Source: CBDULX01 sp965368175
GTDB lineage: Bacteria > Pseudomonadota > Gammaproteobacteria > SZUA-229
DNA length: 46,442 bases
Assembly (NCBI GenBank): GCA_965368175.1
Contig: CBDULX010000002.1
Coordinates: 1 to 46,442, forward strand
Direction of reading: 5' to 3'
Shown: positions 24,869-34,393 of the stretch, piece by piece
How the letters are laid out: every line of letters starts with the position of its first letter
How positions within the stretch are numbered: position 1 is the stretch's first letter
Program-made: the position numbers and the translations under genes
Notes under the pieces: generated by a model
The model's database searches: none
What the model saw: the letters and a program-made list of their open reading frames with translations, nothing else
Told to the model about the DNA's origin: nothing

Positions 24869-26731
24869 CTATATAGAGAGTTTTTGTACATTACGACCGC
24901 CATAGGTCAGATTAACCAGAGCTCGAGTGCCCATAATGGCAGTAAACATGGATGTCATAATACCGATAGACAGGGTCACGGCAAATCCCTTGATTGGACC
25001 TGTGCCAAAGCTGAATAACACGATGGCTGCGATCAGGGTCGTGATATTGGCATCGGCAATTGTGTGTACCGCCTTACCAAAACCTGAATGAATACTGGCC
25101 TGTGGAGAATTACCGTTTCGCAATTCTTCACGGATACGCTCAAATATCAGAACATTGGCATCGACTGCCATACCTACCGTTAGCACAATACCTGCAATAC
25201 CTGGCAAGGTAAGTGTGGCCTGTAATAATGACAGAATAGCCATAATCAGCACCATGTTAATGGTGAGTGCGATATTAGCCAGTATGCCGAATGTACGGTA
25301 ATACACAGCCATGAAAGCCATGACCAGAATGAAACCAATGATCACCGAGTTGAAGCCCTGCTTGATGTTATCTTTACCCAGACTTGGGCCGACAGTACGC
25401 TCTTCGACAATTTCAACAGGAGCGCGCAGCGCGCCGGCACGTAATAACAGCGCGAGGTCACGGGCTTCTCCGGACTGGAGTCCGGTAATCTGGAAGTTTT
25501 TACTGAATACACCCTGAATAGTCGCCACATTGATGACTTCTTCAGTTCGAGTTCGAACTTTTATGTCTTTACCATCAACATTACGGGTTTCCACCTTGTT
25601 TTCAATGAACACCACTGCCATTGGTTTTTTAAGATTTTCCTTGGTGGTTTCGCCCATGTGCTTGGCGCCCTTGCTATCCAGGCGTATAGATACAGCGGGT
25701 GAACCAGATTGACTATCAATCGTCGATGAAGCATCGGTTATCTGGTCACCGGTAACAATGACCCGACGTTTCAGTAAAACAGGATCACCATTACGCTCAT
25801 GGTAGAGTTTAGCGTTAAGCGGTATACGACCGGTACGTTCTGCATCCTGCCAGTCGTTATAGTTACCCTGTGCCAGTCGGAATTCCAGTGTGGCTGTGGC
25901 ACCCAGGATCTCTTTGGCTCTCGCAGTGTCCTGCACACCAGGAAGCTGTACCACAATACGGGAATCACCCTGCTGCTGTATGACCGGTTCAGCCACACCC
26001 AGTTCGTTAACACGATTACGCAAAGTAGTTACGTTCTGCTGAATGGCAGAGCGTTTTTCATTACGAATCGCCACTTCTGTTAGCCTGGCGACGAGCGTAA
26101 GAGATTCATCATCCGTGGTGTATTCGAGATCATCGAATTCACTTTTCAGCGCAACACGACCTTTTTCCATATTATCCGCATCGCGAAACTTGATCCGAAT
26201 ACCAGAATCGGAACGGCTCACACCCAGATAACGCACTTTTTCACTGCGTAAATGACTGCGCATATCCGAAACCAGTGCTTCTTCCAGGCGTTTGATGGCA
26301 GACACCATATCCACTTCCATCAGGAAATGGACACCGCCGCGCAAATCCAGACCCAGGTACATGGGAGAGGCATTTAGCGCCTGTAACCAGTCCGGAGTGG
26401 CCGGTGCCAGATTAAGTGCAATGATGAAATTACGGTTTTTCTCGAACATGTCGAGTTGCTTGATTTTGTCTATACCAGCTAACTGTTCATCTTCAGAAGG
26501 AAAACGAATGAGAGTCCTGCCCTGATTAAGTTCGAACGATGTGTAATTAATTTGGGACTGTTTCAACAGTTCCTGTATTCGGTCACTGGTGGCCTGGTCT
26601 ATGGCCTGATTTCGGAGAGAAATAAGTACTGAAGGATCCTCCCCATACATATTGGGCAATGCAAAAACAAAGCCGAAAACCATGACCACCACCAGTAACA
26701 GGTATTTCCATAAAGGATATTGGTTAATCAT
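24869..26731 (-). CDS. secD: protein translocase subunit SecD
   Basis: A 620-residue, six-helix RND-type subunit with a large periplasmic P1 domain between helices 1 and 2. Marks include LGLDLRGGVHFLMEVDM, RNRVNELGVAEPVIQQQG, and the helix-4 region with the essential aspartate in TVGMAVDANVLIFERIREE. It forms the SecDF complex with the next gene, and YajC with the previous one. The start follows yajC by 10 bases, and size is close to E. coli SecD. Confidence 0.97.
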   Translation of the reverse strand: MINQYPLWKYLLLVVVMVFGFVFALPNMYGEDPSVLISLRNQAIDQATSDRIQELLKQSQINYTSFELNQGRTLIRFPSEDEQLAGIDKIKQLDMFEKNRNFIIALNLAPATPDWLQALNASPMYLGLDLRGGVHFLMEVDMVSAIKRLEEALVSDMRSHLRSEKVRYLGVSRSDSGIRIKFRDADNMEKGRVALKSEFDDLEYTTDDESLTLVARLTEVAIRNEKRSAIQQNVTTLRNRVNELGVAEPVIQQQGDSRIVVQLPGVQDTARAKEILGATATLEFRLAQGNYNDWQDAERTGRIPLNAKLYHERNGDPVLLKRRVIVTGDQITDASSTIDSQSGSPAVSIRLDSKGAKHMGETTKENLKKPMAVVFIENKVETRNVDGKDIKVRTRTEEVINVATIQGVFSKNFQITGLQSGEARDLALLLRAGALRAPVEIVEERTVGPSLGKDNIKQGFNSVIIGFILVMAFMAVYYRTFGILANIALTINMVLIMAILSLLQATLTLPGIAGIVLTVGMAVDANVLIFERIREELRNGNSPQASIHSGFGKAVHTIADANITTLIAAIVLFSFGTGPIKGFAVTLSIGIMTSMFTAIMGTRALVNLTYGGRNVQKLSI

Positions 26732-26741
26732 ATTGGTTCCG

Positions 26742-27083
26742 TTAGTCTGCTTTCTGTTCCTTGATGGTGCCTTTCGGCATAAGTGCGCCTATAGACGCCT
26801 TCTGGATTCTAATGGTGGTATTGTCTGCAATTTCCACAGCAACGAAGTTTTCACCAACATTAGTAACCTTACCCAGAATACCACCCTGAGTGACTATCTC
26901 ATCGCCCTTGGTTATGCCCGCAACCATTGTGCGATGCTCCTTGGCACGTTTGCTCTGTGGGCGAATCAGGAAGAAATAGAACAGGAAAATCAGACCCAGC
27001 GGAAACAGTAATGCGGTAATCGGGTCACCACCCTGCGCTGCTGGCGCGGCTTCTGCCATGGCATCAGTAATAAAAAAACTCAT
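26742..27083 (-). CDS. yajC: preprotein translocase accessory subunit YajC
   Basis: A 113-residue single-pass membrane protein (helix about 22-42) with the signature YFFLIRPQSKRAKEH followed by the small cytoplasmic beta domain (GDEIVTQGGILGKV). It associates with SecDF. The N-terminus is Ala/Pro-rich, as in many gammaproteobacterial YajC proteins. It lies 67 bases after tgt, in the classic tgt-yajC-secD-secF order. Confidence 0.96.
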   Translation of the reverse strand: MSFFITDAMAEAAPAAQGGDPITALLFPLGLIFLFYFFLIRPQSKRAKEHRTMVAGITKGDEIVTQGGILGKVTNVGENFVAVEIADNTTIRIQKASIGALMPKGTIKEQKAD

Positions 27084-27150
27084 AAGCTATCCCCTAAATT
27101 GATTGTTCCTGGCAACCGATTATTGCCCGGTTAAAAATTTGTGTGGCGTA

Positions 27151-28251
27151 TTATGCCACAGCCCGTTTAGTGTAGAAATCTTTTACAAACTCATCGAAGC
27201 GATCTTCATCCAGAGCAGCCCGTATTTCCCGCATGAGTTGCTGATAATAATACAGATTGTGGATGGTATTGAGTCGTGAGCTGAGTATCTCACGACATTT
27301 GTCCAGATGCCTTAAATATGCCCGACTGTAGTTCCGACAGGTATAACAACCGCAGGTTTCATCGATGGGCCGAGTATCATTTTTGTATTTACTGTTGCGG
27401 ATTTTCAGAATACCGGTTGAAGTGTACAGGAACCCGGTTCGAGCATTACGCGTCGGAATCACACAGTCGAACATGTCGATGCCACGTCGCACCGATTCTA
27501 CTATATCCTCCGGGGTGCCTACACCCATTAAATAGCGAGGCTTATCGGCAGGCAGCAACGGTGTTGTAACTTCCAGGACCTGATTGCGCGCCTGCACCGG
27601 TTCTCCGACCGATAAACCGCCAATGGCATAACCATCGAAGCCTATTTCGGTGAGGCCTTTGGCCGATTCAGTACGCAGATGCTCATACATTCCTCCCTGT
27701 ACAATAGCGAACAGGGCCGAAGGATTGCCCACATGCGCTTCTTTACTGCGTTTGGCCCAGCGCAGTGAAAGCGCCATGGAATCACTGGCCTCCCGCTCCG
27801 TGGCCGGATAAGGGGTGCATTCGTCGAAAATCATAACAATATCCGAACCCAGATCACGCTGAACCTGCATGGAGGTTTCAGGCGTCAGCATCACCTTGGA
27901 GCCATCGACCGGAGAATTGAAACTCACCCCTTCCTCAGTGATCTTGCGTAATTTGGCCAGGCTAAATACCTGAAAGCCACCAGAATCCGTCAGGATAGGT
28001 TTGTCCCAGTGCATGAAATCATGCAAATCCCCGTGTGCCTTTATGATATCGGTACCTGGGCGCAGCATCAGGTGGAAGGTATTGCCCAGAATAATTTCCG
28101 CACCCAGGTCTTTTAACTCCTCTGGCGTCATGGCCTTTACAGTTCCATAGGTGCCTACGGGCATGAAAGCCGGTGTTTCTATTGTGCCCCTGGGAAAATT
28201 CAGTCGCCCCCTTCTCGGCCCCTCATCTCCTTTTAATAAATCGAACTTCAT
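27151..28251 (-). CDS. tgt: tRNA-guanine transglycosylase
   Basis: A 366-residue TIM-barrel enzyme that exchanges G34 for preQ1 in tRNAs with GUN anticodons, the first tRNA step of queuosine synthesis. From the MKFDLL start, the general acid Asp89 (LTDSGGFQ), nucleophile Asp262 (MFDCVIPTRNAR) and zinc ligands Cys300, Cys302, Cys305 and His331 match E. coli Tgt within two positions. A start three codons earlier (28260) is possible; neither has a clear ribosome-binding site. queA, usually its neighbour, lies 1.6 kb away behind a divergent aminotransferase gene. Confidence 0.97.
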   Translation of the reverse strand: MKFDLLKGDEGPRRGRLNFPRGTIETPAFMPVGTYGTVKAMTPEELKDLGAEIILGNTFHLMLRPGTDIIKAHGDLHDFMHWDKPILTDSGGFQVFSLAKLRKITEEGVSFNSPVDGSKVMLTPETSMQVQRDLGSDIVMIFDECTPYPATEREASDSMALSLRWAKRSKEAHVGNPSALFAIVQGGMYEHLRTESAKGLTEIGFDGYAIGGLSVGEPVQARNQVLEVTTPLLPADKPRYLMGVGTPEDIVESVRRGIDMFDCVIPTRNARTGFLYTSTGILKIRNSKYKNDTRPIDETCGCYTCRNYSRAYLRHLDKCREILSSRLNTIHNLYYYQQLMREIRAALDEDRFDEFVKDFYTKRAVA

Positions 28252-28408
28252 CAATGACATACAGGATCTTTTTAATGTAAATAGTAATTATAGTGCAAGG
28301 CTATTGTAACCGTTTTAACAGGCAAAATATCTGATAAATTGAATTTATGGATACTGCATAGACAAAAAACACCCTGAATCAGCCGTTCAATATATCAAAA
28401 TCAAAAGA

Positions 28409-28505
28409 TTTGCCACAGAGTCACAGAGCGCACAGAGAAAACAGTCGTGGTTGTATTAGGGCGTACTTATAAAAAACTCTGTGTTCTCTGTGCCTTTGTG
28501 GCAAA
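28409..28505. repeat. imperfect 29-bp inverted repeat, probable dispersed element
   Basis: The arm 28409-28437 (TTTGCCACAGAG then TCACAGAGCGCACAGAG) matches the reverse complement of 28477-28505 at 25 of 29 positions, with a 39-base spacer. The arms carry an internal CACAGAG reiteration. Similar CACAGAG/CTCTGTG palindromes occur dispersed between genes in various proteobacterial genomes (from memory), so I call it a dispersed repeat rather than a gene-specific operator. Confidence 0.65.
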
Positions 28506-28590
28506 GTTTTAAATTTTTTAATCAGTCTGCTTATGGCTAATAGCGGACACAATATTTACACACATTTAGCCACATAGTTTATCAAGGTAA

Positions 28591-28618
28591 TTGTATCCTG
28601 TAGCCGACCCGATATAAT
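28591..28618 (+). promoter_or_regulatory. predicted sigma70 promoter of the aminotransferase gene
   Basis: A perfect -10 box TATAAT (28613-28618) lies 16 bases after a weak -35 TTGTAT (28591-28596). The implied start near 28625 leaves a leader of about 30 bases before the ATG at 28656. Confidence 0.45.
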
Positions 28619-28655
28619 CTACCCGCATTTGTTAAGCGTAACCTCAGGAATCTAT

Positions 28656-29834
28656 ATGACTACAAGCTTTAATCCAGTATCCCGCACGCTGATGGGACCA
28701 GGCCCTTCCGATGTACATCCAAGGATTTTATCTGCCCTGGCACGCCCGACTATTGGCCATCTGGATCCACAGTTTGTAGCAATGATGGATGAAGTAAAAA
28801 GACTGCTTCAATATGCCTTTCAGACTCAGAACCAGCTAACTATCGCAGTATCAGCACCGGGCTCAGCGGGCATGGAAACCTGCTTCGTCAATCTGATAGA
28901 ACCCGGCGATACCGTAATAGTCTGTCAGAATGGCGTATTCGGTGGTCGTATGAAAGAAAATGTCGAGCGTATTGGTGCCACGCCAGTCATGGTCGAGGAC
29001 GACTGGGGTAAACCTGTTGATCCGCAAAAGTTAGAAACGGCCTTAAAAGCCAATCCAGGGGTTAAAGCAGTAGCATTTGTCCATGCGGAAACGTCCACCG
29101 GTGCCAGTTCAGATGCTAAAACCCTGTGCGAACTGGCTCATCAGTATGGTGCATTAGCCATTGTCGACGCAGTGACTTCACTGGGTGGCATCGAACTGCG
29201 TGTCGACGACTGGGGTATAGATGCCATTTATTCAGGCACCCAGAAATGCCTGTCCTGCACTCCGGGTATTTCACCCGTCAGCTTCAATGAACGCGCCATC
29301 GAAGTAATTAAAAACCGTAAAACCAGAGTTCAAAGCTGGTTCCTCGACCTGAATCTGGTCATGGGCTACTGGGATACCAATGCAAAGCGAGCCTACCATC
29401 ATACCGCCCCGGTAAATGCGCTTTATGGCCTGCATGAATCGCTGGTCTTACTGGAACAGGAAGGCCTGGAAAATGCCTGGAAGCGTCACATGGTCAACCA
29501 TCTGGCCTTGCGTGCCGGTCTCCAGGCGATGGGCCTGACATTCATAGTAGATGAAGCCTGGCAATTACCGCAATTAAATACAGTCACCGTACCTGCAGGT
29601 GTCGATGAAGCTGAAGTTCGTACTCGATTATTAAACGAATTCAATCTGGAAATTGGTGCTGGCCTGGGTGATCTGGCGGGTAAAGTCTGGCGTTTAGGTC
29701 TGATGGGCTACAGCAGTCGTGCCGAGAATATCATGTTGTGCCTGGCTTCACTGGAAGCCGTATTGTCGGATATGGGTGCAGACATCAAAATCGGTGTCGC
29801 CATTCCAGCAGCCCAGAAAGCACTGGTTGCTTAA
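28656..29834 (+). CDS. class V aminotransferase, serine/alanine-glyoxylate type
   Basis: A 392-residue PLP enzyme of fold type I, closest to alanine-/serine-glyoxylate aminotransferases. Marks: GPGPSDVHPRIL at the N-terminus, APGSAGMETC, DAVTSLGG with the PLP-binding Asp171, and the Schiff-base Lys197 in YSGTQKCLS. Expected reaction: amino transfer from alanine or serine to glyoxylate, giving glycine, as in glycolate salvage or the serine cycle. I use the ATG at 28656 (CAGGA 8 bases upstream). The gene is in opposite orientation between tgt and queA, which suggests a local insertion or inversion. Confidence 0.92.
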   Translation: MTTSFNPVSRTLMGPGPSDVHPRILSALARPTIGHLDPQFVAMMDEVKRLLQYAFQTQNQLTIAVSAPGSAGMETCFVNLIEPGDTVIVCQNGVFGGRMKENVERIGATPVMVEDDWGKPVDPQKLETALKANPGVKAVAFVHAETSTGASSDAKTLCELAHQYGALAIVDAVTSLGGIELRVDDWGIDAIYSGTQKCLSCTPGISPVSFNERAIEVIKNRKTRVQSWFLDLNLVMGYWDTNAKRAYHHTAPVNALYGLHESLVLLEQEGLENAWKRHMVNHLALRAGLQAMGLTFIVDEAWQLPQLNTVTVPAGVDEAEVRTRLLNEFNLEIGAGLGDLAGKVWRLGLMGYSSRAENIMLCLASLEAVLSDMGADIKIGVAIPAAQKALVA

Positions 29835-29860
29835 AGAACCTCAGATAAGCCAGGGAGGGC

Positions 29861-30883
29861 TTATGCAGATTTCTCAATAAACATAGCATCCCCGTAACTG
29901 AAGAAACGATACTCCATTGCAACAGCATGCTGATAAGCCTGCATGATGTTCTGGTGCCCACCCAGTGCAGACACCAGCATTAGCAGGGTAGATTGTGGCA
30001 GATGGAAATTTGTCACCAGGGCATCGATTACCTGAAACTTATATCCCGGATATATAAATATTGTAGTTTCACCACGGTAAGGAGCCAGCTTTCCCTCCTG
30101 AGCGGCAGTTTCCAGACTTCTCACCGCCGTAGTGCCGACGGCAATTACTCGGCCACCCCGGCTTCGTGTGTGCTCTATCTGTTTTACCACCGTTTCTGAG
30201 ACTTCCAGGTACTCTGAGTGCATATGATGGTGCTTGATATCATCCACACGCACTGGCTGAAATGTACCGGCACCGACATGCAGGGTAACAAAACCAGATT
30301 CCACGCCAGCCTGTTTTAGCTTATCAAGCATGGCCTCATCAAAATGCAAACCAGCCGTCGGTGCTGCCACGGCTCCAGGACGCTCTGCGTACACAGTCTG
30401 ATAACGCTGCTGGTCTGCCAGCTCATCAGCTCGCTCAATATAAGGCGGCAGGGGCATATGGCCGTATTGTTCCAGTATTTGCAATACTGTCTGGGCAGAT
30501 TTAAATTCGAGTTCAAACAATTCGCCATGACGCCCTAGCATCTCAGCATTGACTTTATCTTCAAGCAGAAGTTTGCTGCCAGTTCTGGGCGATTTACTGG
30601 CACGTATATGGGCCAGTACCCGGTGCTCATCCAGTATTCGCTCAATCAGGACTTCGACTTTACCACCGCTATGCTTGTGACCATGAAGTCTGGCAGGAAT
30701 AACCCGGGTATCATTGAAAATCATCAAATCACCAGGGTCAACCAGTGATAAAAGATCATTGAACATACAGTCCTTGAAACTGCTACCTTTAACATGCAGT
30801 AAACGACTGGCTGTACGTTTCTGTAAAGGATACTGGGCAATCAGCTCTTCAGGAAGCTGGTAGTTAAAATCTGAGGTACGCAT
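29861..30883 (-). CDS. queA: S-adenosylmethionine:tRNA ribosyltransferase-isomerase QueA
   Basis: A 340-residue enzyme that transfers and isomerises the ribosyl group of SAM onto preQ1-tRNA to form epoxyqueuosine. Family signatures are clear: FNYQLPEELIAQYP at the N-terminus, FNDTRVIPARL, APTAGLHFDE, TLHVGAGTFQPV and NFHLPQSTLLMLVSA. The start is set at MRTSDFNYQL by similarity to E. coli QueA; in-frame ATGs upstream (to 30916) would add residues unlike the family. Convergent with the aminotransferase gene (26-base gap). Confidence 0.96.
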   Translation of the reverse strand: MRTSDFNYQLPEELIAQYPLQKRTASRLLHVKGSSFKDCMFNDLLSLVDPGDLMIFNDTRVIPARLHGHKHSGGKVEVLIERILDEHRVLAHIRASKSPRTGSKLLLEDKVNAEMLGRHGELFELEFKSAQTVLQILEQYGHMPLPPYIERADELADQQRYQTVYAERPGAVAAPTAGLHFDEAMLDKLKQAGVESGFVTLHVGAGTFQPVRVDDIKHHHMHSEYLEVSETVVKQIEHTRSRGGRVIAVGTTAVRSLETAAQEGKLAPYRGETTIFIYPGYKFQVIDALVTNFHLPQSTLLMLVSALGGHQNIMQAYQHAVAMEYRFFSYGDAMFIEKSA

Positions 30884-30954
30884 GGCGCGGAATATTACCA
30901 TACAGGGCACCAGCAATCATTAGAGAACTGTCTGGAGCTATGAACTCCGATTAG

Positions 30955-32277
30955 TTACAGCTGACCACTCACTTTCATATCCAGGTATATGTTGGTTAAT
31001 GCCAATGGCAATTGATGTGGAAGAACATCCAGGGTGTGAATCTTGTGATGACCGAGCAGTTTGATCAGCTTACTTCGGCTTTCAAGATAACCATGGGCTG
31101 CAGATATGGCTAATGCATCTTTTAATTCATTCACCGGTTGATCAAGTATCCTGTGTACCGACGCTTCCTGCAAACTGGCTACCACGACATTGTGTCTCTT
31201 TTTTAACATCTGAACGGCCAGTTGCAGGTCATCGGTATCATCATCACGTAAATTACTAAGTATGATGACTACAGCGCGTTTTCGATGATTAGCTAATACA
31301 AAATTAGCCCCCTTTATATAGTCGGGTGCCTGAGTGCCTGGCTGAAGATCATAAATCCCATTAAGCAAGCTGTTTATTTTACCTGCACCCTTTACCGGTT
31401 TGATCCAGCGAGGAGCATCATGACTGAAGGTCGCAATACCCACGGCATCTCCCTGACGCAGAGCAACATAGCTCATCAGTAACACTGAATTTAGAATATA
31501 ATCAAAATGACTGAGTTCACCGTCTTTTGATAACATCCGATGACCACAGTCCATCAGAAAAATAATTTCCTGATCACGTTCATCCTGATATTCACGGGCA
31601 ATTAATTTCCGCATTCTGGATGACGTTTTCCAGTCTATCTGCTTCAGGTTGTCCCCTTCTCTGAATTCCCGCATCTGGTGGAAATCCATGCCCTGGCCGC
31701 GTCGTCTTTGCTTGAGTATGCCCATGGAAGAAACTCGGTTTTCAGTTGCAAGCAGTGCATATTCAAGGATCGGTCTGTAATCGGGATAGACGCGTAATTC
31801 AGTTTCAGATCCACAGGTAAATCGGCGACTCCACAAACCCAGTCTGCTCAAGAGCAAACAACTCGTTTTAGCAAAAGACACAGTACCTCTTTGTATGGGT
31901 CTAATTTTATATTCAGTAATATAGTGCGGGTGTTCAATGTCAAGTTTGAGCTTTTTTGGTAGACCGTTAAATTGACATTGTTCAGGAATGTGGTCAAACA
32001 GTGCCAGATTATAACTATGCTTATTACAATGCTTTAGCTCGAGTTTTACGCTATGCCAGTTACCAACTGGCATAGCGCTGGGTAGTATTCGGGTTATTTC
32101 GGGTTTAGTGAATGCAAACAGTAAGTAAATGTCATAAATAGATAGCGCAATGACCATACCTGAAAACATGAGCCAGATTATCAGAAATATTTCACTCAAC
32201 GGCGTTAACAACGAAATAACAAGTAAAATTATCGCCGCATAAAGCATATTGATTGCAGGTTTAACTGGCAGAATCAT
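30955..32277 (-). CDS. DUF58 protein (vWA-like, MoxR partner)
   Basis: A 440-residue protein: two N-terminal membrane helices (about 10-50), a beta-rich segment, the DUF58 core with GMDFHQMREFREGD...IDWKTSSR (about 210-235), and a vWA-like domain with LMDCGHRM in place of the metal-site DxSxS. DUF58 proteins are standard partners of MoxR ATPases and may act as substrate adaptors (family knowledge). Last gene of the seven-gene operon; its start overlaps the MoxR gene by 4 bases. Confidence 0.92.
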   Translation of the reverse strand: MILPVKPAINMLYAAIILLVISLLTPLSEIFLIIWLMFSGMVIALSIYDIYLLFAFTKPEITRILPSAMPVGNWHSVKLELKHCNKHSYNLALFDHIPEQCQFNGLPKKLKLDIEHPHYITEYKIRPIQRGTVSFAKTSCLLLSRLGLWSRRFTCGSETELRVYPDYRPILEYALLATENRVSSMGILKQRRRGQGMDFHQMREFREGDNLKQIDWKTSSRMRKLIAREYQDERDQEIIFLMDCGHRMLSKDGELSHFDYILNSVLLMSYVALRQGDAVGIATFSHDAPRWIKPVKGAGKINSLLNGIYDLQPGTQAPDYIKGANFVLANHRKRAVVIILSNLRDDDTDDLQLAVQMLKKRHNVVVASLQEASVHRILDQPVNELKDALAISAAHGYLESRSKLIKLLGHHKIHTLDVLPHQLPLALTNIYLDMKVSGQL

Positions 32278-33251
32278 TGCCTCGGTGCTTCTACCTTTTC
32301 CAGTATGGTATTGATCACCTGATCTTCATTTAAACCATCCAGTTCAAGCTCAGGAGACAGACTAATTCTATGTCTCAAAACTGATTTAGCAACATATTTG
32401 ATATCGTCGGGTATAACAAAAGTCCGCCCGTTTATTAATGCATATGCTCTGGCACATCTAATAAGTGCAATGCCACCTCGCGGACCACTGCCAATTGAAA
32501 TGCCTGGCCAGATACGGGTTTGCCTGACTATTGATATGGCATATTGGGTTACAGCATCATCAACAGTAATGGTTGTGGCAAAAGCCTGCAATTTTGTTAT
32601 TATTTCCGGATTTGATGTTGACACTATAGAGCCTAAATCAAATTTATCACCAACCTGGTTATGGGTAACCTTTTTAACCATTTCTAATTCGTGATCAAGC
32701 AAAGGATAATCGATTTTTATTTTTATCAGAAACCGGTCTAACTGTGCTTCTGGCAGTGGATAAGTTCCTTCTTGCTCAATTGGGTTTTGAGTGGCCAGCA
32801 CCATAAATGGCTGTGGAACAGCTAAGGGCTTTCCCTCAAGAGTAACTTGCTGCTCCTGCATTACTTCTAATAATGCAGACTGTGATTTGGCTGGCGCACG
32901 ATTGATTTCATCTGCCAGTAATAAATTAGTGAACACAGGTCCCTTTCGGATTCGAAACTTGTTTAATTCATTATCGAACATGACGTGACCTGTTATGTCG
33001 CTGGGCATAAGATCAGGCGTGAACTGTACACGAGAGAATTCACCAGAGAAACTGTTTGCCAGGGCTCGAACTAATAAGGTTTTACCCAAACCAGGCACAC
33101 CTTCGATTAACACGTGCCCTGCAGAAAGAAAAGCTATTAACACATCATTCACTACATTATGCTGACCAATGAATACTGAATTTATCTGGTCTCTTATGGA
33201 ATCAATTAGCTGAGTATATTTAATTAATTCCAGATTAGTATCGTTATTCAT
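32274..33251 (-). CDS. MoxR family AAA+ ATPase
   Basis: 325 residues, MoxR-type AAA+ ATPase. Walker A GVPGLGKT (51-58), Walker B LLADEINR (about 111-118), sensor ATQNPIEQEG, and the typical LPEAQLDRF. MoxR ATPases act as chaperones or maturation factors, commonly with vWA/DUF58 partners. It is coupled by 4-base overlaps to the DUF4350 gene upstream and DUF58 downstream, so it is the energy-using component of this operon. Confidence 0.96.
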   Translation of the reverse strand: MNNDTNLELIKYTQLIDSIRDQINSVFIGQHNVVNDVLIAFLSAGHVLIEGVPGLGKTLLVRALANSFSGEFSRVQFTPDLMPSDITGHVMFDNELNKFRIRKGPVFTNLLLADEINRAPAKSQSALLEVMQEQQVTLEGKPLAVPQPFMVLATQNPIEQEGTYPLPEAQLDRFLIKIKIDYPLLDHELEMVKKVTHNQVGDKFDLGSIVSTSNPEIITKLQAFATTITVDDAVTQYAISIVRQTRIWPGISIGSGPRGGIALIRCARAYALINGRTFVIPDDIKYVAKSVLRHRISLSPELELDGLNEDQVINTILEKVEAPRQ

Positions 33252-34393
33252 ATAGCTTTCCTGATATTTTCAAGCAATTTTATTTTCTGTAAAAAACTTT
33301 CCTGAGAAGTTATATTTTTATCAAACAGTGCATCATATAAATTATGATTAGAGTGCGGAATTAAGTCCTGCAATGTATCGACCAGGTACTGCCTGTCTTT
33401 CAAGCCAAGTCCAGGATATTTCAGATAAATCATCTGTAATATTGATTTTTGGGAGAATACGGTTAATCTGGAATAATCTTTTTTTCGCCAGTAGTAATTT
33501 CCAGAAGCCAGAATATGGTCCTTAAAACTGAGGCGATCAGGAACATCAACATTGATGACAGGCCCGAATCTTGGTATTACATGCCAGATGAATAGCACAA
33601 TAAATACTAAAACAGTATATACAAAAACAGGTGCTTTAGTATATATCCAGCTTAACAGCGTTTCTCGGGTTTCAAACAGCGAATAATAGACATCACCAGT
33701 AGTCTGCTTGTCATTTACCAGTCCCCAGATAAATGCAGCATTATCATATTTAGATATTTCAGTGTTATGCAATATCGACATATCACTTAAAACAATCACC
33801 CTGCCCTGGCCATGTGAAATAGCAACAGCATTAATAGTCGAGTCATTTTTGACTGACCATATAATGTCATTCTGGTTATTATCTAATATCTTTAATGTAT
33901 AATACTGTTTAAAGCCCACTAGAAGAAACTCTATATTTTCATTTATATTGACATTAATCGGAGTATCATCAAATTGATCTTCATCTATATATTGATAAAT
34001 ACCAGAAATGCCTAAAGAATCCAGCAGGTAATCATGGGTTCGGTCATCATCTTCAACATAAGAACGAGCCGTTATTATTAAATAGCCTCCTGAACTCACC
34101 CACTCCATTAACAGTTTGCTTTTTTCCTGACCCATAGAAACACGATGACCTGTCATAATGAGAGTATCGTTTTTATTGAGCATATCAACAGATTCTCTAT
34201 AGATATCTATTCTCTGTGTACTCTGACCCATTGCCTTTAAAAAATATTCGGCCGCAAGGAAATTATTAATCCTTGCCTCACCTTTATACCCAACTTCAAC
34301 ATCTTGCTCAAAAAACTCAATATAGTTACCGAGCCAATATATCAATCCAGCTATTATTGATGCTATAACTATTATCCATAATATTGTCTTCAT
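33248..34393 (-). CDS. DUF4350 membrane protein
   Basis: 381 residues with membrane helices near the N-terminus (about 4-22) and at about 255-273. Between them lies the DUF4350 domain (LAAEYFLKAMGQSTQRID and the TGHRVSMGQEKSKLLMEWVSSGGYLIITA region), which resembles a glutamine amidotransferase-like fold lacking evident catalysis. The C-terminal part is cytoplasmic and helical. Such proteins recur with MoxR/DUF58/DUF4129; the function is unknown. Four-base overlaps on both sides. Confidence 0.88.
   Translation of the reverse strand: MKTILWIIVIASIIAGLIYWLGNYIEFFEQDVEVGYKGEARINNFLAAEYFLKAMGQSTQRIDIYRESVDMLNKNDTLIMTGHRVSMGQEKSKLLMEWVSSGGYLIITARSYVEDDDRTHDYLLDSLGISGIYQYIDEDQFDDTPINVNINENIEFLLVGFKQYYTLKILDNNQNDIIWSVKNDSTINAVAISHGQGRVIVLSDMSILHNTEISKYDNAAFIWGLVNDKQTTGDVYYSLFETRETLLSWIYTKAPVFVYTVLVFIVLFIWHVIPRFGPVINVDVPDRLSFKDHILASGNYYWRKKDYSRLTVFSQKSILQMIYLKYPGLGLKDRQYLVDTLQDLIPHSNHNLYDALFDKNITSQESFLQKIKLLENIRKAI

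Larger units (their letters stand above)
28252..28655. other. 404-bp divergent intergenic region
   Basis: Between tgt (leftward) and the aminotransferase gene (rightward). It contains a long imperfect inverted repeat (28409-28505) and the predicted aminotransferase promoter (28591-28618). I see no reading frame worth calling and no RNA gene. Confidence 0.6.

Noticed and set aside
29845..29864. ATAAGCC/GGCTTAT hairpin between the aminotransferase gene and queA
   Set aside because: Only a 7-bp stem with no T-run on either strand, and it overlaps the queA stop; too weak to call a terminator.
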